From the NCBI RefSeq assembly GCF_030463565.1, contig NC_134676.1, positions 27,901,228-27,965,227 on the forward strand: 64,000 bases of DNA, written 5' to 3'. This DNA is from Pelecanus crispus. Lineage: Eukaryota > Chordata > Aves > Pelecaniformes > Pelecanidae. Each line of letters begins with the position of its first letter. The stretch's first letter is position 1. Positions 38,801 to 53,800 of the stretch are shown here, in pieces. The notes under the pieces were generated by a model that saw nothing but the letters and a program-made list of their open reading frames with translations, was not told where the DNA came from and did not search any database. Made by a program: the position numbers and the translations under genes.

Positions 38801-41800
38801 AAGTACAGGTAGATGTTCACGAGGCTAAAGCAGAGTAGGAGAAGTGGAGAAACCACTCCCTCTGCTGGGGAAGTCATTAGAGAGGCATGTATCACAAGCC
38901 ATGTAATTTGAAAGGATCTCCATTGCCGAGTTTCAAGTGCAGCTTCACTGTGCACATGAACTGCAGCTTGGAGATTCCTAACTCAGCACTTACGGCATCA
39001 TATTGAGAGAAGAGAATATGGATGTGAGAACTTTGTCAGTTACTGCTCGCAAACTCTGAATCGATGATTCCAGTTTATTGACCACTTCTGTGTGTGTTAG
39101 TGCTTGTTCTGTGGTTACATCGTATGGCAGTTTACTGCAAAGCAAACAGATATTAAACCAGGCTAAATGTATTCAAGAATAAAATACATTTTTTTTGCTT
39201 CATAAGTGCCATCAGTGAGCGGAAGAAAAGGTCTGACAAATACAGCTGAAGTTGGCTAAATAACAAAAGTCTCAGATGCATTAGCTTCCTTTTTTGGAGG
39301 AGGGCAGTTTGTTTAGGTGGGGGTGCACAAGCCATCATGTACCTTCCCTTAATTACAAAAGGGGAATCCTAATTTAAGGCACGCAACTCTACATCCCAGC
39401 ATAGCTCCTCAAAAGCCTGGGACACTACTAACATGCTGTTATAAAACCTGGGGAAAAGGCTATGAATTCTTCCATGGCACAGTCCACTACACTTGTAAAG
39501 GTTAAGTAATTGACTTTTGAAGTTCATGACCAGGAAAGTGGTCCCTTTGTTGTTCAGAACAGGTTACAGTACCTGTTTTTCAAACACCTCCCCCCCAAAA
39601 GTCTTATTGCGCTGCAGGAAAATGGGGAAGGGATGCATGGGCACAAGGGCAATTTGTCAGAGAAGGAAAGGGAGAGAAGAACTGAGGGATCCCTCAAGTA
39701 TTTAAATGGTACAATATGTCCAACTTCCTCACTCACCTGGCCTCGCCAGTCTGCATTTCTAGCTGGTTTACCCATGACTTGTACACATCCACAGGACTAG
39801 TGTTGATTATGAGGGACTTGTCATCCATGATCTCCTTTACCACTGGGGCCAGGAGCTGGCGCAGAGTGTTCTGTCCACGAGCACCTCGATTGAAGCTGAC
39901 GACCATCTTAATGACAGTTGGGTTTCCAGTAACAATATCCTGTATTTGGTCTACTTTAGAGCTGTATCAAGAACAGAAGAGTTCTCAGATCTGACTTATG
40001 TATGCAGTTATTCATGTTTTCAAAACTCAGTCTTTTTAAATTATCCTATTTCTATGCTGAAACATGTTTATACAGTCAATTTCTTAGGCTTTCATATAAA
40101 ACAAGATTATAGAAACTACTACCAGAGTTCTATATGTGTTATGATAATGTCCCTGGAACACAGCATAGTTAGTGGCAGCTAATATATACCTGATTAAGGC
40201 CCAAATACCTGTTCAACAAATACCTGTTAAGGGCATAAAATAAGATTTTATTGTTTCAGGATAAGCCACCACTGTCCACTTACAGAACATACATTTACAT
40301 AGAGAAAGAAAATACTTTCTCCACCCTTAAATGCTCAGGCACAAAAGCAAGAAACCCTAGTGTCTGGATTTTTTGAAGCAATTTTTCCATATAAAAATAC
40401 TGTTCACCATAGAAAGATTTTTATCTGAATTGGAAATAGGTTGAGTTAATGAATAAGTTACCCTGAAAATGAATTGCTTTAGTAACAAAAATATGTATAA
40501 AATTTTACAGCAGTTTAAAGATTAACCATCAAATTCTTTTAGGTATTAAGTATTCACTGAACTGTCTGCAACACAAATTAAAGTCTTGTGAGTGCACATA
40601 CTTTATCTCCTCTTCTAGAGCAGTTTTGAAGAGTTTGAGAAGCAAATATTCTTCTCGCTGATTAGAGGCGTAGTTGTATAGAGTGAAGATGACCGTATCC
40701 ATAAACTTGGTTGATTTGTTTTGTGGCATCTGGAAAATCAGCTTTGCCAGATACGTGGGATTAGTCTACAAAACAAACAAATGGCTTAAATGCTATTGTC
40801 CAGGACAAACTACCCCCGCTTGGGGGCCAGGTCTCTCTACTTTTGCATTAACACCAAAAGCATTTATGTTGATTCCCATATATATCAGTTTTCCACACTG
40901 GCTTTACTTTTTCCAAATCCTGATGCTTAAGAAACACTGAATACTGCACAATTAAATATCTGTGAGTAGCACCAGTAAGGATTTTATTTGTAGTCTCTCC
41001 AAACAGTACGTCTGTGCATCAGGTCGATGTATCTGATGGCAATGACAATTTATGAAATGACAGTAGCTATCCACTAAAAAGACATTGCATACTATATGTC
41101 CGCTTAAGTATTACAGGACATCTGCTCAGGGAAGATCTAAAATTCTTCTAGCAAAACTTCAGTGAGATGACATGAAAAGAACACAACAACAGATGCATTA
41201 TACGCTGTCAGCTTCCTTTCCACCACATACAATGCACAGTAATAGTGACAGTATTTTACATCGATTAAAAGATGTATGGAGGAAAACATTTCTCTTTGCT
41301 GTCAGTATGGACTGAAGTTATTCCCAAGAAAAACAGCTATATTTCTTGCACGGTTTAAAGACAGCGAAGATTTTCTCAGTTACAGGAAATATCATAGCTG
41401 ATAAAAGCTATAATGTATACATATCATATTATATTATGAGATAATGATCAAAGCTGATCATAGTATTTGCTGCAGTCTGCATACTACTCTGGAAATCTTT
41501 TCATAATCACTACTACAATCACTAAAACAAAGCAAGCAATATATTTCTAGTTTTTCTTTAGCAATTTGATATTGTGTTAATTTTTACATTAAGATTTACC
41601 TGTAAAAGGTAGAATAAATGTTGATAAGCCTCCAGTTTTTTTCTTCTCTCTTTACTCAAACCTTTGATACCCTGTTTGTCAACCATAACCATCTCTTCCA
41701 GCTGACTTTTGCTCTTTTTGTTAAGCTTCTTGCTGTGCAGTACCACATCCTGCAGACAGATGATCAAAGTCTAGATTTTATATTCACAAAAAAGGCAAAC

Positions 41801-44800
41801 TGGGAAAATTAACATTTTCCCCACTATGTTAAATGCAATATTCCTCCAAGGGCCTTCATTAGCAACTTTGTATATTTTGCTGCTCTATTCACTAACCAGT
41901 CTTTTGAACATCTTTATGTTATCACCAATATGGCTTACCAACAATGACCATCTGGGAAACCTGATCTCGTGCAGACTTGCTTATCGTTTAGTTAACAATG
42001 AATAAGCTCTCAAATATGATCAGAAGTCTACTCCATTCTAGCACAGAAAAGATGCCAAAAATCTGCCAAGCAATTACTGTTGTTCACAAGTAGCAAAACA
42101 GTGACATTCAGAAGCAAACTGACATACCACTCAGGACAACTGAGTAACCTCTACCACAAGGTATTTTGACAAGATTACTTAAGACACGCAAAGAAAGTGC
42201 TTAATTTATCAGGAGTTATTTTAACTAATTGAGGGTGACCAAGCACTGACACAGGTTGCCCAGAGAAGGTGTGGATTCTCCACTGTTGGAGATATTCAAA
42301 AGCTCTCTGGACATGGTCCTGGGCAACCGGCTCTGGGTGTCCCTGCTTGAGCAGGGGGATTGGACCAGACCAGACGTCCCTTCCAGCCTCAACCATGCTG
42401 TGATTGTGTAATCCTGAGCTCCTTCAACACACAGAAATGCTCAGTGCATGCTATCAAGAGACCCTGAACAGAGCATGCTGACCTGAAGAGTGATTCTGTT
42501 TTTCACCAGCAGTCCAATCTTTATATCCATTAAGTTCAAGTCCTTCTCCAGCTGTTGATTGGATCGAATTTTTGTAACCACTTCTTCCCTTAACCTTGTT
42601 ACTTCTAGTTCTTCTTGAAAGTCCAAATCACTTTGGTCCAAGAGGTAGGCAAATTTGCGCAGGACAGTCAAGGGTGGATTTTCAGCACCAACTATAGTTG
42701 AAGTAAATAGGCATTTTAGTTGACATAATACTGAACACTCCTAAAACCCTCAGGAAATTGACCACTGTGCAGAAAATTTTGGAACTGCAGAGAGAAGTTT
42801 ATGCCAGTTAGAGCAATATTTTTGTCATACTGTGTAAGTACAGCTATCCAAAATAGTTTCAGATGTAAAACAATTGGTTTACAAACACTTGCACCTGCTT
42901 TTGAAGGGGAATAGGAGACTGAGAAATCCTGGGTGAAAGTTTAAAAAAAAAATGACTGAACACAGTAACATACTTCTCCCCAAATACACAACATTCAACT
43001 ATTACCACTTACTTAGTGTTCTGTAGTCCTCCCTGGCTTTGTTTGCTCTGAGAAATGCTTGTATCTTCACAATTTCATCATTCTGGAAGGGACCAAGATT
43101 AGGCAAAAGAATCTAGTTATGACACATTTCTTGCTCAGAAACACACTGCAGAACTTGTGCCCTCTTTCCTGAGATTCCCAAAACTGCACGTGCAGTCGTA
43201 TTACCCTATTTTAATGCTTCATGTTCAAAATGGAGAAAAAGGACTTACGTGATCCTTGAAGTATTGCAGGCGTTTCCTGTAAGCTCTCTTTGCTAGCCAC
43301 ATTTTGACCAATGACTGAATCTGAAAATTAAACAAAATTAAACAAAAACTTAACGGACACTGCACAAACTGGTTTTTTTGTGTGTGTGTTTTAAACTTGC
43401 TTCTGACAGTCCTTTTCTGCAGGCATGCTGTTCTCACATGTTTGGGGCCGTAGATGACTGTACCACTGGGCTCCTACATTCCAGTAACCAGATTAATGGG
43501 CTTCGACTGACATATCAAGTTGAGCTCAAGGCTCTACAACCCCTGTGTAGCATTATCTTTGGGAGTCTTTTCTACTTTCAAGTCTCAGCTCTCAGTTGTA
43601 AACCAGTCTGCTTCAGAGACAGGAGATCAATATCCCATCTAGATGGGATCTATGATCTACTCATGACATAGTATCCCATTAGCATCTCAGAAAAGTGAAC
43701 ACATTTCAGACAGATAGATTTGACAGCTTTTAATGGAATACCACACTCAGCTCAAATATTTTCTAATTTAGTATTATGGAAAGGAAATCGTAAGGAAGTC
43801 TCTATTACGAGCCACTTAAGTTCAGCAAAGCCTGATAGAAGTCAAACACAGAACTTTCAAGAAGCAATTTATTTAAGCTGTCAATTAAACAACTTTCAAC
43901 AGCAAGCAAATTTCTGGAGGACAAGTCCCTCCAGTTTGTGTTCCTAGTCTCTCATTCCCAGGTGGTGGAGGACGAAGCCAAGGCGTAAAGCATACCCAGG
44001 CCCCAAAACACAATGGGATCTTACCTTAACAACAGCAGCAATATTGCCTTGAAGCACCTTTAATCTGTCAATATAGCTTCTCCTTTGTTTGAATCCTTTC
44101 CAGAAAGCCTATTTTATAAAAGGCAGGAGACCATTATTACTAATAAGAAACTAGTATTTATTAAAATCTACACATATACACTGAAATCATTAACAGTGTT
44201 TATCTTGTAGAGAAAAACTGCCATTGTGGTAAAAAGAACTAAAGTGTAAGTAATCTTGCCTCTATATTTTTAAGGTGCCCCGATACATTTCATGCTAATT
44301 TTGGCCAATCTCAGCACAAACACTTTGCTGTCCAATGCCATTTCCTTCCCTACCCTGAAGCCTTCCTTACTCTTATCACCAATACACCCACATCCTTTAG
44401 CATCCCAGTCACTGGCTTCACCCCACACAGGGAAGACTCAGCCAGCTCTTGCTCATTACAACCAACAGCTGTCCCCTACCTAGCTGGACCCCCATTGTTC
44501 TTGGTCTGGCCTCCTTCCCAAGTCTCTGGTCTTCCAGTCACTGAGGATTATCTTGTACCACAGATAACAACCTCCCAATTCCCTCACTTGTCTCTTCATT
44601 TACTAGCTTGGGAGCAAACTCTTGGCAAGGAACCGAACTACAGGGATAGCAGATACTCTTACCACCTTTACCATATTTTGCCTTTCATCTCTATCCAGCC
44701 AGTGACACCAGCCTTGTCTTCTACTTATTGTCTTTTCACAAGTAATTGCTATTTTAATGCCCACAGAAAACAATCAGAGAACAACTTTATTTGCCTACAT

Positions 44801-47800
44801 TTCTCCATATTTTTGAACCTGTTCACATATGCTAATTCCTTAAAGAACAGCACAGTCCTAAAGAACGGCTCAGACACCATGCCAGGAAATGAAAAACCAA
44901 TCCCAATGACAGCTGCTAGTGGTAAAGGTGTTTATCATCATGAATTGTTAAATTAAGTTACTGTAGATTAAAAAAAAATCAGTTGTACATTTTTCTATAA
45001 TTTTGGTGTGTGCGTGTGATTGATTGTTTTTCAAGACTGGAATAAATGGCTTCTAACAGGAAGGGGCTATTTCACCATTTAAAACCAGTGTGCATGCATT
45101 TGTTAGTGTTCACACCCTCAGCAGAAAGTTTCCTTGCACAATTTAAAGACAGCTGAAGACGTCCAAGAAATACTGCCACTCCCTGCCCAGTTATGACTTC
45201 ATGGAGCAGAGGCAAGCCACTTCCAGGTGGGGATAGTCTAGAGAGGAATGTATTTCTTAAGTCATGCTTTGCCAAGGAATTTTTGCTTCAGTACTCAACA
45301 AATACCTTCTGACCTTGTCCTGTGCATAGTTAGGTGTCCCACACAAAACCTGAGCACCTCAGAATAAAGCCAGAGCTATGTATTTCTGAGCTTCCCCCAC
45401 TGAAGTAACTTAGACTGCAGGTGGATATGATCCATTCTTTTAAAACTGGATATTTGCTATGTAAAAGCACAGTTACTCCAATGAGGACAAAAACACATTT
45501 GCAGATGTAGAAGTTTGAACTGCTGCAAAGGAAAACAGGGAGACAGACCTATTTGAGAATTTTATCAGTGGTAGTAATCAGCCACATCACCTGTCACATG
45601 CAGAAAGTTGCCCAAGCCATGTTACTGTCTTGTTCTAGAACAATACCTGTATTTTGATGGCAGATGGTTCCTGGTTTTGAAGGTATGCTTTCCTCTCCTG
45701 ATAATTTTTTCTGACTAAGAATCCCCTTGCCTGGGCTTGCAGCTGAACAATCAGATTTTCATTAGCAAGCCACAGCTGCTCTCGATTGTAATCTGCTGTA
45801 ACTTGCCCAACAATGCTCTGTTAAGAGATCATGGAAAAAGGTCATTCAAAAGCAAAAAAACTCAAGCCCAAAACATCCTGGAATTTGGTTTGTATTCTTC
45901 TCCATCATCTGTATAACTTATGTTTATCCTATCCAAGCTCCTCTGATTTACCCCTAGATGTTAATCAGTATGAAGGCAGAGCTGCTTTGCTACCATGGAA
46001 TTTTATATGAAGGGTAACTGAATTCCTTTCAAGCCTCAGTTATTCAGCTGGATATGCTATTCTGAGAGAGGGGGTTCTTTTATACTTTAGGAGAGTTCTG
46101 CTTTCCTAATACTTACAATTTTTTTGTAGAAGTCGGACATCTAGAAATACTAACTGAATCAGGGAGCTCTTGATAGAGAAGCACACTCAAGAATTTCTGC
46201 AGTCAGAATTTCAGAAGGACCTGTGCTGACTTGAGCTGTTTCTGCAGCAGAGTGAACCTGTAACCTAGATGGGCTGCATCACAATAAAAAAACCCAAATT
46301 GTGCAGAAGCTTGTGTGATCTACTTTGTTCTAAGTTATAGCTCATGCTAACGCAAAACCTCTGCAGTGAGGGAGTTCAAGTATCACGCTCATCCTATTGA
46401 ACTTGGAGATACAAGAATACTGTCAGATGATTAGATTTAATCATAAAATGGTGCTTCCACCTGCCCCCAAATACATCATGAAATTCCTTTTCATAGGCCA
46501 ATACGAAGTCCAAAAAAAATAAAAGGATATTACAGCAGACTTTCCTCCATCGGTGTCTGCTGGTGACTGTTAAAAGGAATGCTGTAACTTCCAGTTAGGA
46601 AGTCCCTGAATCATTGTCAGACATCAGACAGGATGCAGTGCTGTCACTGTCTGCTTAGACTTAAGTTGCTGCTATTGTCAGAAGCAGATACTGAACTAAA
46701 GTGATCTTCAGTCTCACCAAGCACAGCCTTTTCCCTTGATATTGCCACGTCTTGCTATCTCTCTCTCTCTCTCTCAAATGTTTATGCTGCATTTGCAATA
46801 AAAGCAAACATTTCAGCCACCTACCTGGATTTCTTCACCAGTTAACCATGAAGTTTTTGGTACAACTCCTTCAGGGGCAACACAGATACCTTTCTCAGTT
46901 TCCACATTGTAATAGTAATCATACATGTTTTTCATTACAAGTTTAATCCATGGACTTTCATTAGAATCTAAAAGCAATACATACCATTAGTACACATTTG
47001 TGCCCTGTTACACTGATAAATTACAGCCCTCCCTACCCATTTCCCATCTCCACATTTGCTACAAAGCTATTTTACATGCAAAGTCACTATATATCTTGAG
47101 CCAGTTTGTAGTAAGGATATTTTCAGAACAGTTAGGTGGATCAGGTTCATTCTTCTACAATGAAATGGCTATGAGGTTAGTACAGCTCCACTGCCAGCTT
47201 CTCCAAACCCCAACGTGCCAAGTTAGTGCTTGCTCCTGAAACAATGTGTGCTACGTCTTCCATCATCACTCACATAAGTGGAACTGAGACCAGGTTTATA
47301 AAAAAATGTTCATGTCTTCTGGCCAAATGCTGGCCTTATTGACACAGCTCACATGGGACATTTCCTATATCCACATCATTGTTTTGTTTAGTGCTTTGGT
47401 AAACAAGGCTGTACCCTGACAGGCAGGAAAAGCCTCATTTCCTCATGGACAAAAGGCCCCAAAGTAAAGCTTGTAAGGTCAGTTGTGCAAAATGTCCTCT
47501 CAAAATTCATGCTGCAGGATGAAACGTGCCCATGCACAGTAAGAAATTGTACTACATTGACAATAACCTTTTCTTTTTTTTTTTTTTTAAATTGTCGGCT
47601 GAACTTGGCTGCATTAGCTATGACCAGCTTGCAGCTCTAACATGACAAAACATCCCATCGTCTTGCTATGGACAGATTCTAGCCCCAGGTTTTGCTGATA
47701 CCTGCTACTCTGGCAATGCACAGGGACCATAAATCGGGCATGGACACTGGCAGAGCCTGGCTTGATCTTTTACAGTAACCTGTAAGGCTGAAGCGTGCAG

Positions 47801-50800
47801 CCTGACCTGTCTCTGCATCTGCTATCAGGGAAAAAAAAAAAAAAAAAAAAAAAAAAATCAGAGACTAGTATGGTTTTCTGAGTGGATGGACTAGTCTATT
47901 GACAGTCACAGAGAAGCTGCCCTAGATTCACTCAGAGGCTAGCTTGAGACCCTAGAAAGTCTTAGCTAGACTCTGGAAATAGCTAGACTCATTTCTCAGC
48001 ATGTACTGTGGTCTGGATGATGTGTGCAACAGTTCAGCTTCACGTAAAAATCACATTTCTCAAAAGATTTAAAAGCAGCAACTGTCTTCCTCAGTTTACA
48101 GTGATTTTAGGTAAGCTTTCTGTGCTAGGTTTCTAGTTGCCTCAGTCATATAGACACATGGAACTGTCCTATTCAGGAAGGTTTTTACCTTCTCTGGTTT
48201 TCAGGTTCTTGGCTTCAGAGAGGGTCCTGAAGTAGGTTTCAGCACACTCAGGAATGACTCGTAATCCAAACTTGGACTGCAGTATCATCGGGATTGACTG
48301 TGAATCACCCTTCTCCAAGCTCTTGTTAATCATTGATGTTCCAACAGCCACTAGGGTAAAATAATGACATAGAAAATTAAGTGGTTTATACTCTACCTAC
48401 CCACAACTCTAGCCTCCAGCAGCTTTGATAATGGACTTCTAAGGCTGGCACACACAGACAGCATGACATACACAGCAATTCAGTGCTTCACCCATTTGCA
48501 GCCTCCTTCATGCTTGTGAGAACAAGTATTTCAGAGAACAGCAAGGCTGTTAGATAGAAAGTGTGTACTCCACCCAGGCTGGGATGCAGCCACAGCACAA
48601 CTGAGAGCGGTCTGAGGGCATAGTTACTCTCTCATCAAGTGACACACCAGGTGACACCAGGGCAGGGGTTGAGGATGGCAGGTACTCAGCCTGCCCTAAC
48701 AGACAGGCCATCATCTGCTGATCTCTTGGGAGCCTTCTAGAGATGCATGAAGTCAATTAGGTTACAAGCTGTAAAACCTTCACCTTCACTTTTACCATAC
48801 AAAATGAGAATAAAAACTGTTTGCTTTGAGTAAATACTTGCAACACTAGCAGCATCTTAGTTGGGATCCTGAAGTGACCCTTCTTGTCCTCACCCCCTGG
48901 GAGCTTGTTTAAAGCTGATACAGCAAATTCATGCTCTTGAGTTTGCCAGGCGTGGAGTTTTTGCTTCCAAGGCATGTAAAAGTGCCCTGAGAGGTGAAGC
49001 ATATTCAAATTTTGAGGTTATACGATGTTACCCATACTCTGATTCAGGACTTCCTAAGTGTCCTTTGCTTTGTGCAGGTCCCATCATTGCTGAAGGAGCT
49101 GATACCACCACACCTGGCAGCATGTAGCAGCACATGCCACTTCAAAGTGCCTTACACACTAGAGGTATATGCTGCTTTAGAAACTGCTCCTCTGGTCTTT
49201 AATGGTGTTCCTTCACATATAAATTCAAGATCCACACAGAGAGGAACAAGTGAATAGACATATGGCTAGAACATACACATTATTTATTAGCTTAAGTGAA
49301 CCTGTCTACCTTTGCGTCCCACAGCTGTGCTTCACACTGCAACGCCAAACACTTTTCCTTATATTGTGTATATTCAGATCAATACAAAAAAAGGTCTCCC
49401 CCCATCCCCAGTGCTCTGCCTACACAGAGCTGACCCAAAAGGTGCTCAGTATCAGAAGCCTACATACAGGAGGCACTGCATGAGACTGAGCTAGCAGGAG
49501 AGCATTTCAGCAAGAGAAACAGTTTTTCTTCATGGTTAGTTTGACTAAAGTGGAATGCGTAGCTTTGGCTAGACAGCAACAGATCAATCTCCAAATCCAT
49601 TGGAAGCCAGCTGAGAAACAAAGTGAATGCATGACACGACACCACCACCATCTGGATTTTTACCAGATCACATCCTGCTATTTTTCTGTGTTTTGAAACA
49701 GACCCCTGCCAAGCACGCATGTGCTCACCACGAGACTGGAGATGGCTTTGTACCATAGCTGTGGTATCGTGATGCCCAGGCATCCGGCCTCAGCAGCAAG
49801 GAAGCAGGAAAAACTGGGAAGCCACACATTACCAGCTTGCTGCTGCTGGCCCAGGTGGCTCTGGGAGCTCAGCCCTACTCGTACACAGTCCCATGTGCCT
49901 TGTCAACTGTGATCACCCATATTTGAATGCTTTTCTTCCTCCTTTTCAACCTTTTCAACAGGTACTGGAAGCTGTTCTTATAAAGACAAAAGAGCACAAA
50001 ACCTAGCTAAGACTTGTTTCTGTAGGTCCCATACCGCCTGGCTTTTTCTCATCTTCTAATTGATTATGCCTTTATTTTTGAAGGAAAACATAAGAAAAGT
50101 CTTTAGTAGGGAAAAAAACTACAATTCAACAGAAATTATTCTTTTCCATTGAAGTGCTAGCAATTAATACTGCGGCTGTTGCTCTAAAGAAGGGCCATGT
50201 GAACAATGTAAAACTATAAGCTAAATGGAGCTTAGCCATCCCCAGCTGCAGCAGAACTGTAGGCTCCAGTCTGCTCCTGCAGCACTTAGGATGCCAGTAC
50301 CAGATCTACACTGTGAAGGGCTCTTTTCCACACCCATCCTCCCTTCAAACAGCTATGATTTACAAAGATGCAGCTGTCTGGTGTGATAAGCCTGAACTCT
50401 CAACAGGGCCAAAGATCAGCTTTTTCCTATAACATGGACTCTCTCATGACAGATCCTGCTTTGACAGACAGGCTCTTCCTGTGCAAGACTAAGGTCGCTA
50501 TTGCTGTCTATTCCTGAAGGCTATACAGCCAATGTTTGGCCGATGTCATTTTGTCCTCCACTTAGATAAGGAGTACAAAGGTTGAACTGATTCAAGAAGT
50601 GAAACAAGGTGGTGCAAACTGCACAGCAAACATCACAAAGAATTAAGAAGTGCACCAGCATTTACTGAACATGTCTTCCTAAATGAAGATACAAGGTAGA
50701 GTCCTTTACTGACAAGAAAGACAGTTTGTAAAAGCCTTTTAAAATTTTAATATTGTAGTATTTAATATTTATATAAGGCATAAAAATTAGTTTGGAAGGG

Positions 50801-53800
50801 ATCAAGACTGTTTCAGTACAGCTGTTGGTACCTACTCTTATTTTACTGCTTATTTTATTGCCATTACTACAGCAGTCTCAAAAAACCACTTTGTTATGAC
50901 TGAAAAATAAATCTTTGACTGCCTTGCAAAAGTTTTGGAGTGGGAAATGGGGAGCTGTTTGCCTTTCAAAAATAGCATCTTTGAGATAGATCAAAATAAA
51001 AGTTCATTTACAAGTTGTGATTGAGCTGAACTTAAAGTTTAGCCTACGTGAACACAACATGCTAACTTCCTGAGACAGGATGTGTTTGTTATAGGAAGTG
51101 TCAGGTTCTATGCCGTGGGGAAATTTTAAATCTCAGTTTTTAGCTGCAGAACCTTAGAGCTCTTCTCAAGAATGTGCTGTGCTGACACTGCTTCCTTTCA
51201 ACCAAGAGGGCAGAGTACAGGAGATTAGTAGTTATTTCCAAGTGACTTGTTAAAACAGTTCTACTGATCATACTTGATTGTGAAAAGTGGTGCATTTACT
51301 ACAAACAGATTATATGAAAATATTCTACTACAACAGTTAGCTAGTGCATGGAGCAGTGGCCTATCATTAGCAACATTGTATGGTATTGGTATATGGATAA
51401 TGTTGTGCTAATTTCTGCAGGCCGTTTATGAGATATATTCTTAATACTTTTACACCAGTGCACACAAACGAGGATGTTTTCAAGTCACTCTTTAGCTTTA
51501 ACTTACACCTATTTCCTTCCCTTCTCTGTGCTCACGTTTCCTCATGCCTCCGGGTGGCATTGATGGGAAGCTGGTTTTGTCCACAGAAGAAGGTATCAGC
51601 ACTCCTGAGTACAAGAGCTCATTTGGGACAATGTGTGTGCGTCTGACCCCATCTCAGAAAACACAAGCCAGGTGCTTTTCACTACAAATGCGTGACCTAC
51701 AAAAATACTTCAAGAGTCTTCAGTGTATCTGACTGGTTACATTAAGACTGTCTTAATTAATAAAATCAGTTCAAACTTAACAGTAACACTAAATGCAGTG
51801 TTTCTGTAGAAGGGATAGAAAATTTTGTAATAGCTAGCTGTGTGTGTTTTCTTACACCCACAACTTCCCTAGCACTAACTACTGACATAGCCTGCCTGTA
51901 AGTACACCGGCTGCCGCACTGCACTAATGAAGGCTGAATGCAGTGCTACAGGAATGCACTGACTTCAGCAGTTGTATTCACAAGCTCTTAGGGTGCAAAA
52001 GAAGGCAACAGTGACTCACCCGACACAAAGTCAAGCAGAAGGTGAACCAATATCCAATGCCAAGCTAACAACCTTGTTTGGTCTGTGCTGGCGCCAGGCA
52101 GGAACAGGTAGGGACGCCACCGTGCTCTCCAGCGTGCCCCATACACCCAGCTACACTTGCTTCTACATTACTTGCCAAAGTTTATTACCTATTATGAATA
52201 TTTTTCTAAAATTATTATATTCAATCCAAACTTTGACAGAAGGTGTTGGGTGCATCCAGTACACAATGCTCTGACATGATAAGCCTCAGCATTTTTCCTA
52301 CAGATTTCCCCCTCTGTACAGATTGGAAGAGCATGCACTTCTCCAAAAAGCCTGAGTGCTCTTTTTATGCTATTTTTAAAGTTAATATGTTCCTAATTTT
52401 GGTTGTTAGCACTTAATAAAAGCCATTATAATGAAACAGGAATAAACAAAGTTGTAAACATATGAGAATTTGCTCTTAAACCATGCATCAAGATTTTAGT
52501 CTTATATAAGCAAAATAAGCTGAACAGTATATCCATTCTCATTCACATATCCTTCTGTTTCACCAGCTATGTGAAGATACCCTGACACTAGAAATCTTGG
52601 TCGTGATGTTAACCTATATAACGAAATCCACTAAATTATTAGCCAAGCCTTAAGGATTACCACTTTAGATAAAACCAACAGCAGCCCTGGAGATTTAAGT
52701 CACCCTAATTTCAGTATGACAAAGAACATGCATTCATTTCTTTTGATGTATTTAAAGGGCTGCCACAATTCCCTGAATTGGAAAAAATAAATTACAAATT
52801 TCAGTTTTTCAAGACTAAGAAAAACAAGAGCAATGCAGAAGCAGTTTAATGCTTACAGATTGCAGCTTCTTTTATATTGTTATTGGCATCACTGATTCCT
52901 TTTTGTATTTCATCTAGCCACAGAAGCGCCGATTCATCTTGGGATTCCTGGAAAAAAGATAGAGAAAAGCCTTGAAAAAACTGAATTATAACAAAAGTTG
53001 TCTGAACATACTGATAGAGCTCTGATATACGATCTCTTGTGAGGCCCTTGGACACTAAAAAGAATTGGACTGCTTAAAATCAGCAATAAAACACGTTCAT
53101 ATTCTATTTACTGACTTGAGTAAACTCCTGTTCAAATACAAATCTCTGAAAGTTTTCATGTGTAGAAGACACCATCCTGCTGAAGATCAATAAAAATTTC
53201 CAGTGAACCTAGAAATGTTTTCATTTCCACGGTGTGTAGGCAAAGTAATCTGAATGTCAAATAAAACCACACATTATCAGGAAGCACTGTGAGAGTAGCA
53301 TGAAAACGACTGCAGGAAGTTGGCTTTCTTTCAGAATCCCTTATTTGGAAAGGATCCGCATGTACACCTGAGTACACATTGCATTAGAAAATAACAGTGA
53401 AAACTGACATAGAACGACAGCTCAGGTTTAGTAATAATGACTTAACACAGGTGACGTACATTTCAGGAACTATGCAGCAGAGCAGGTCTCATTCTTCCTA
53501 CAGGCTAACAGTGCATGGCATTAAACCCAGGTTAAAATAGAAGGTGCAAGAAAGTGGGCTCAGCATCCCCACTGACCAACCCTGCTCTGGCTGCCCAGGT
53601 TCGGAGAAGAACTAACACTTCAACTGAGAAAACAGGGTTTTGGAGCTAAAGTGACATTTAAAATCTAATCCAGTAGGTGGGGGAACAAAATTCATTCTTA
53701 AAAGAAAATAGGAGTGCCAGGTCTATAATAGGTGAGAGAAACTGGAATGCACTGATTCGATAAAGATCTAGAAGTACATACACATACAAATATTTCAGGA

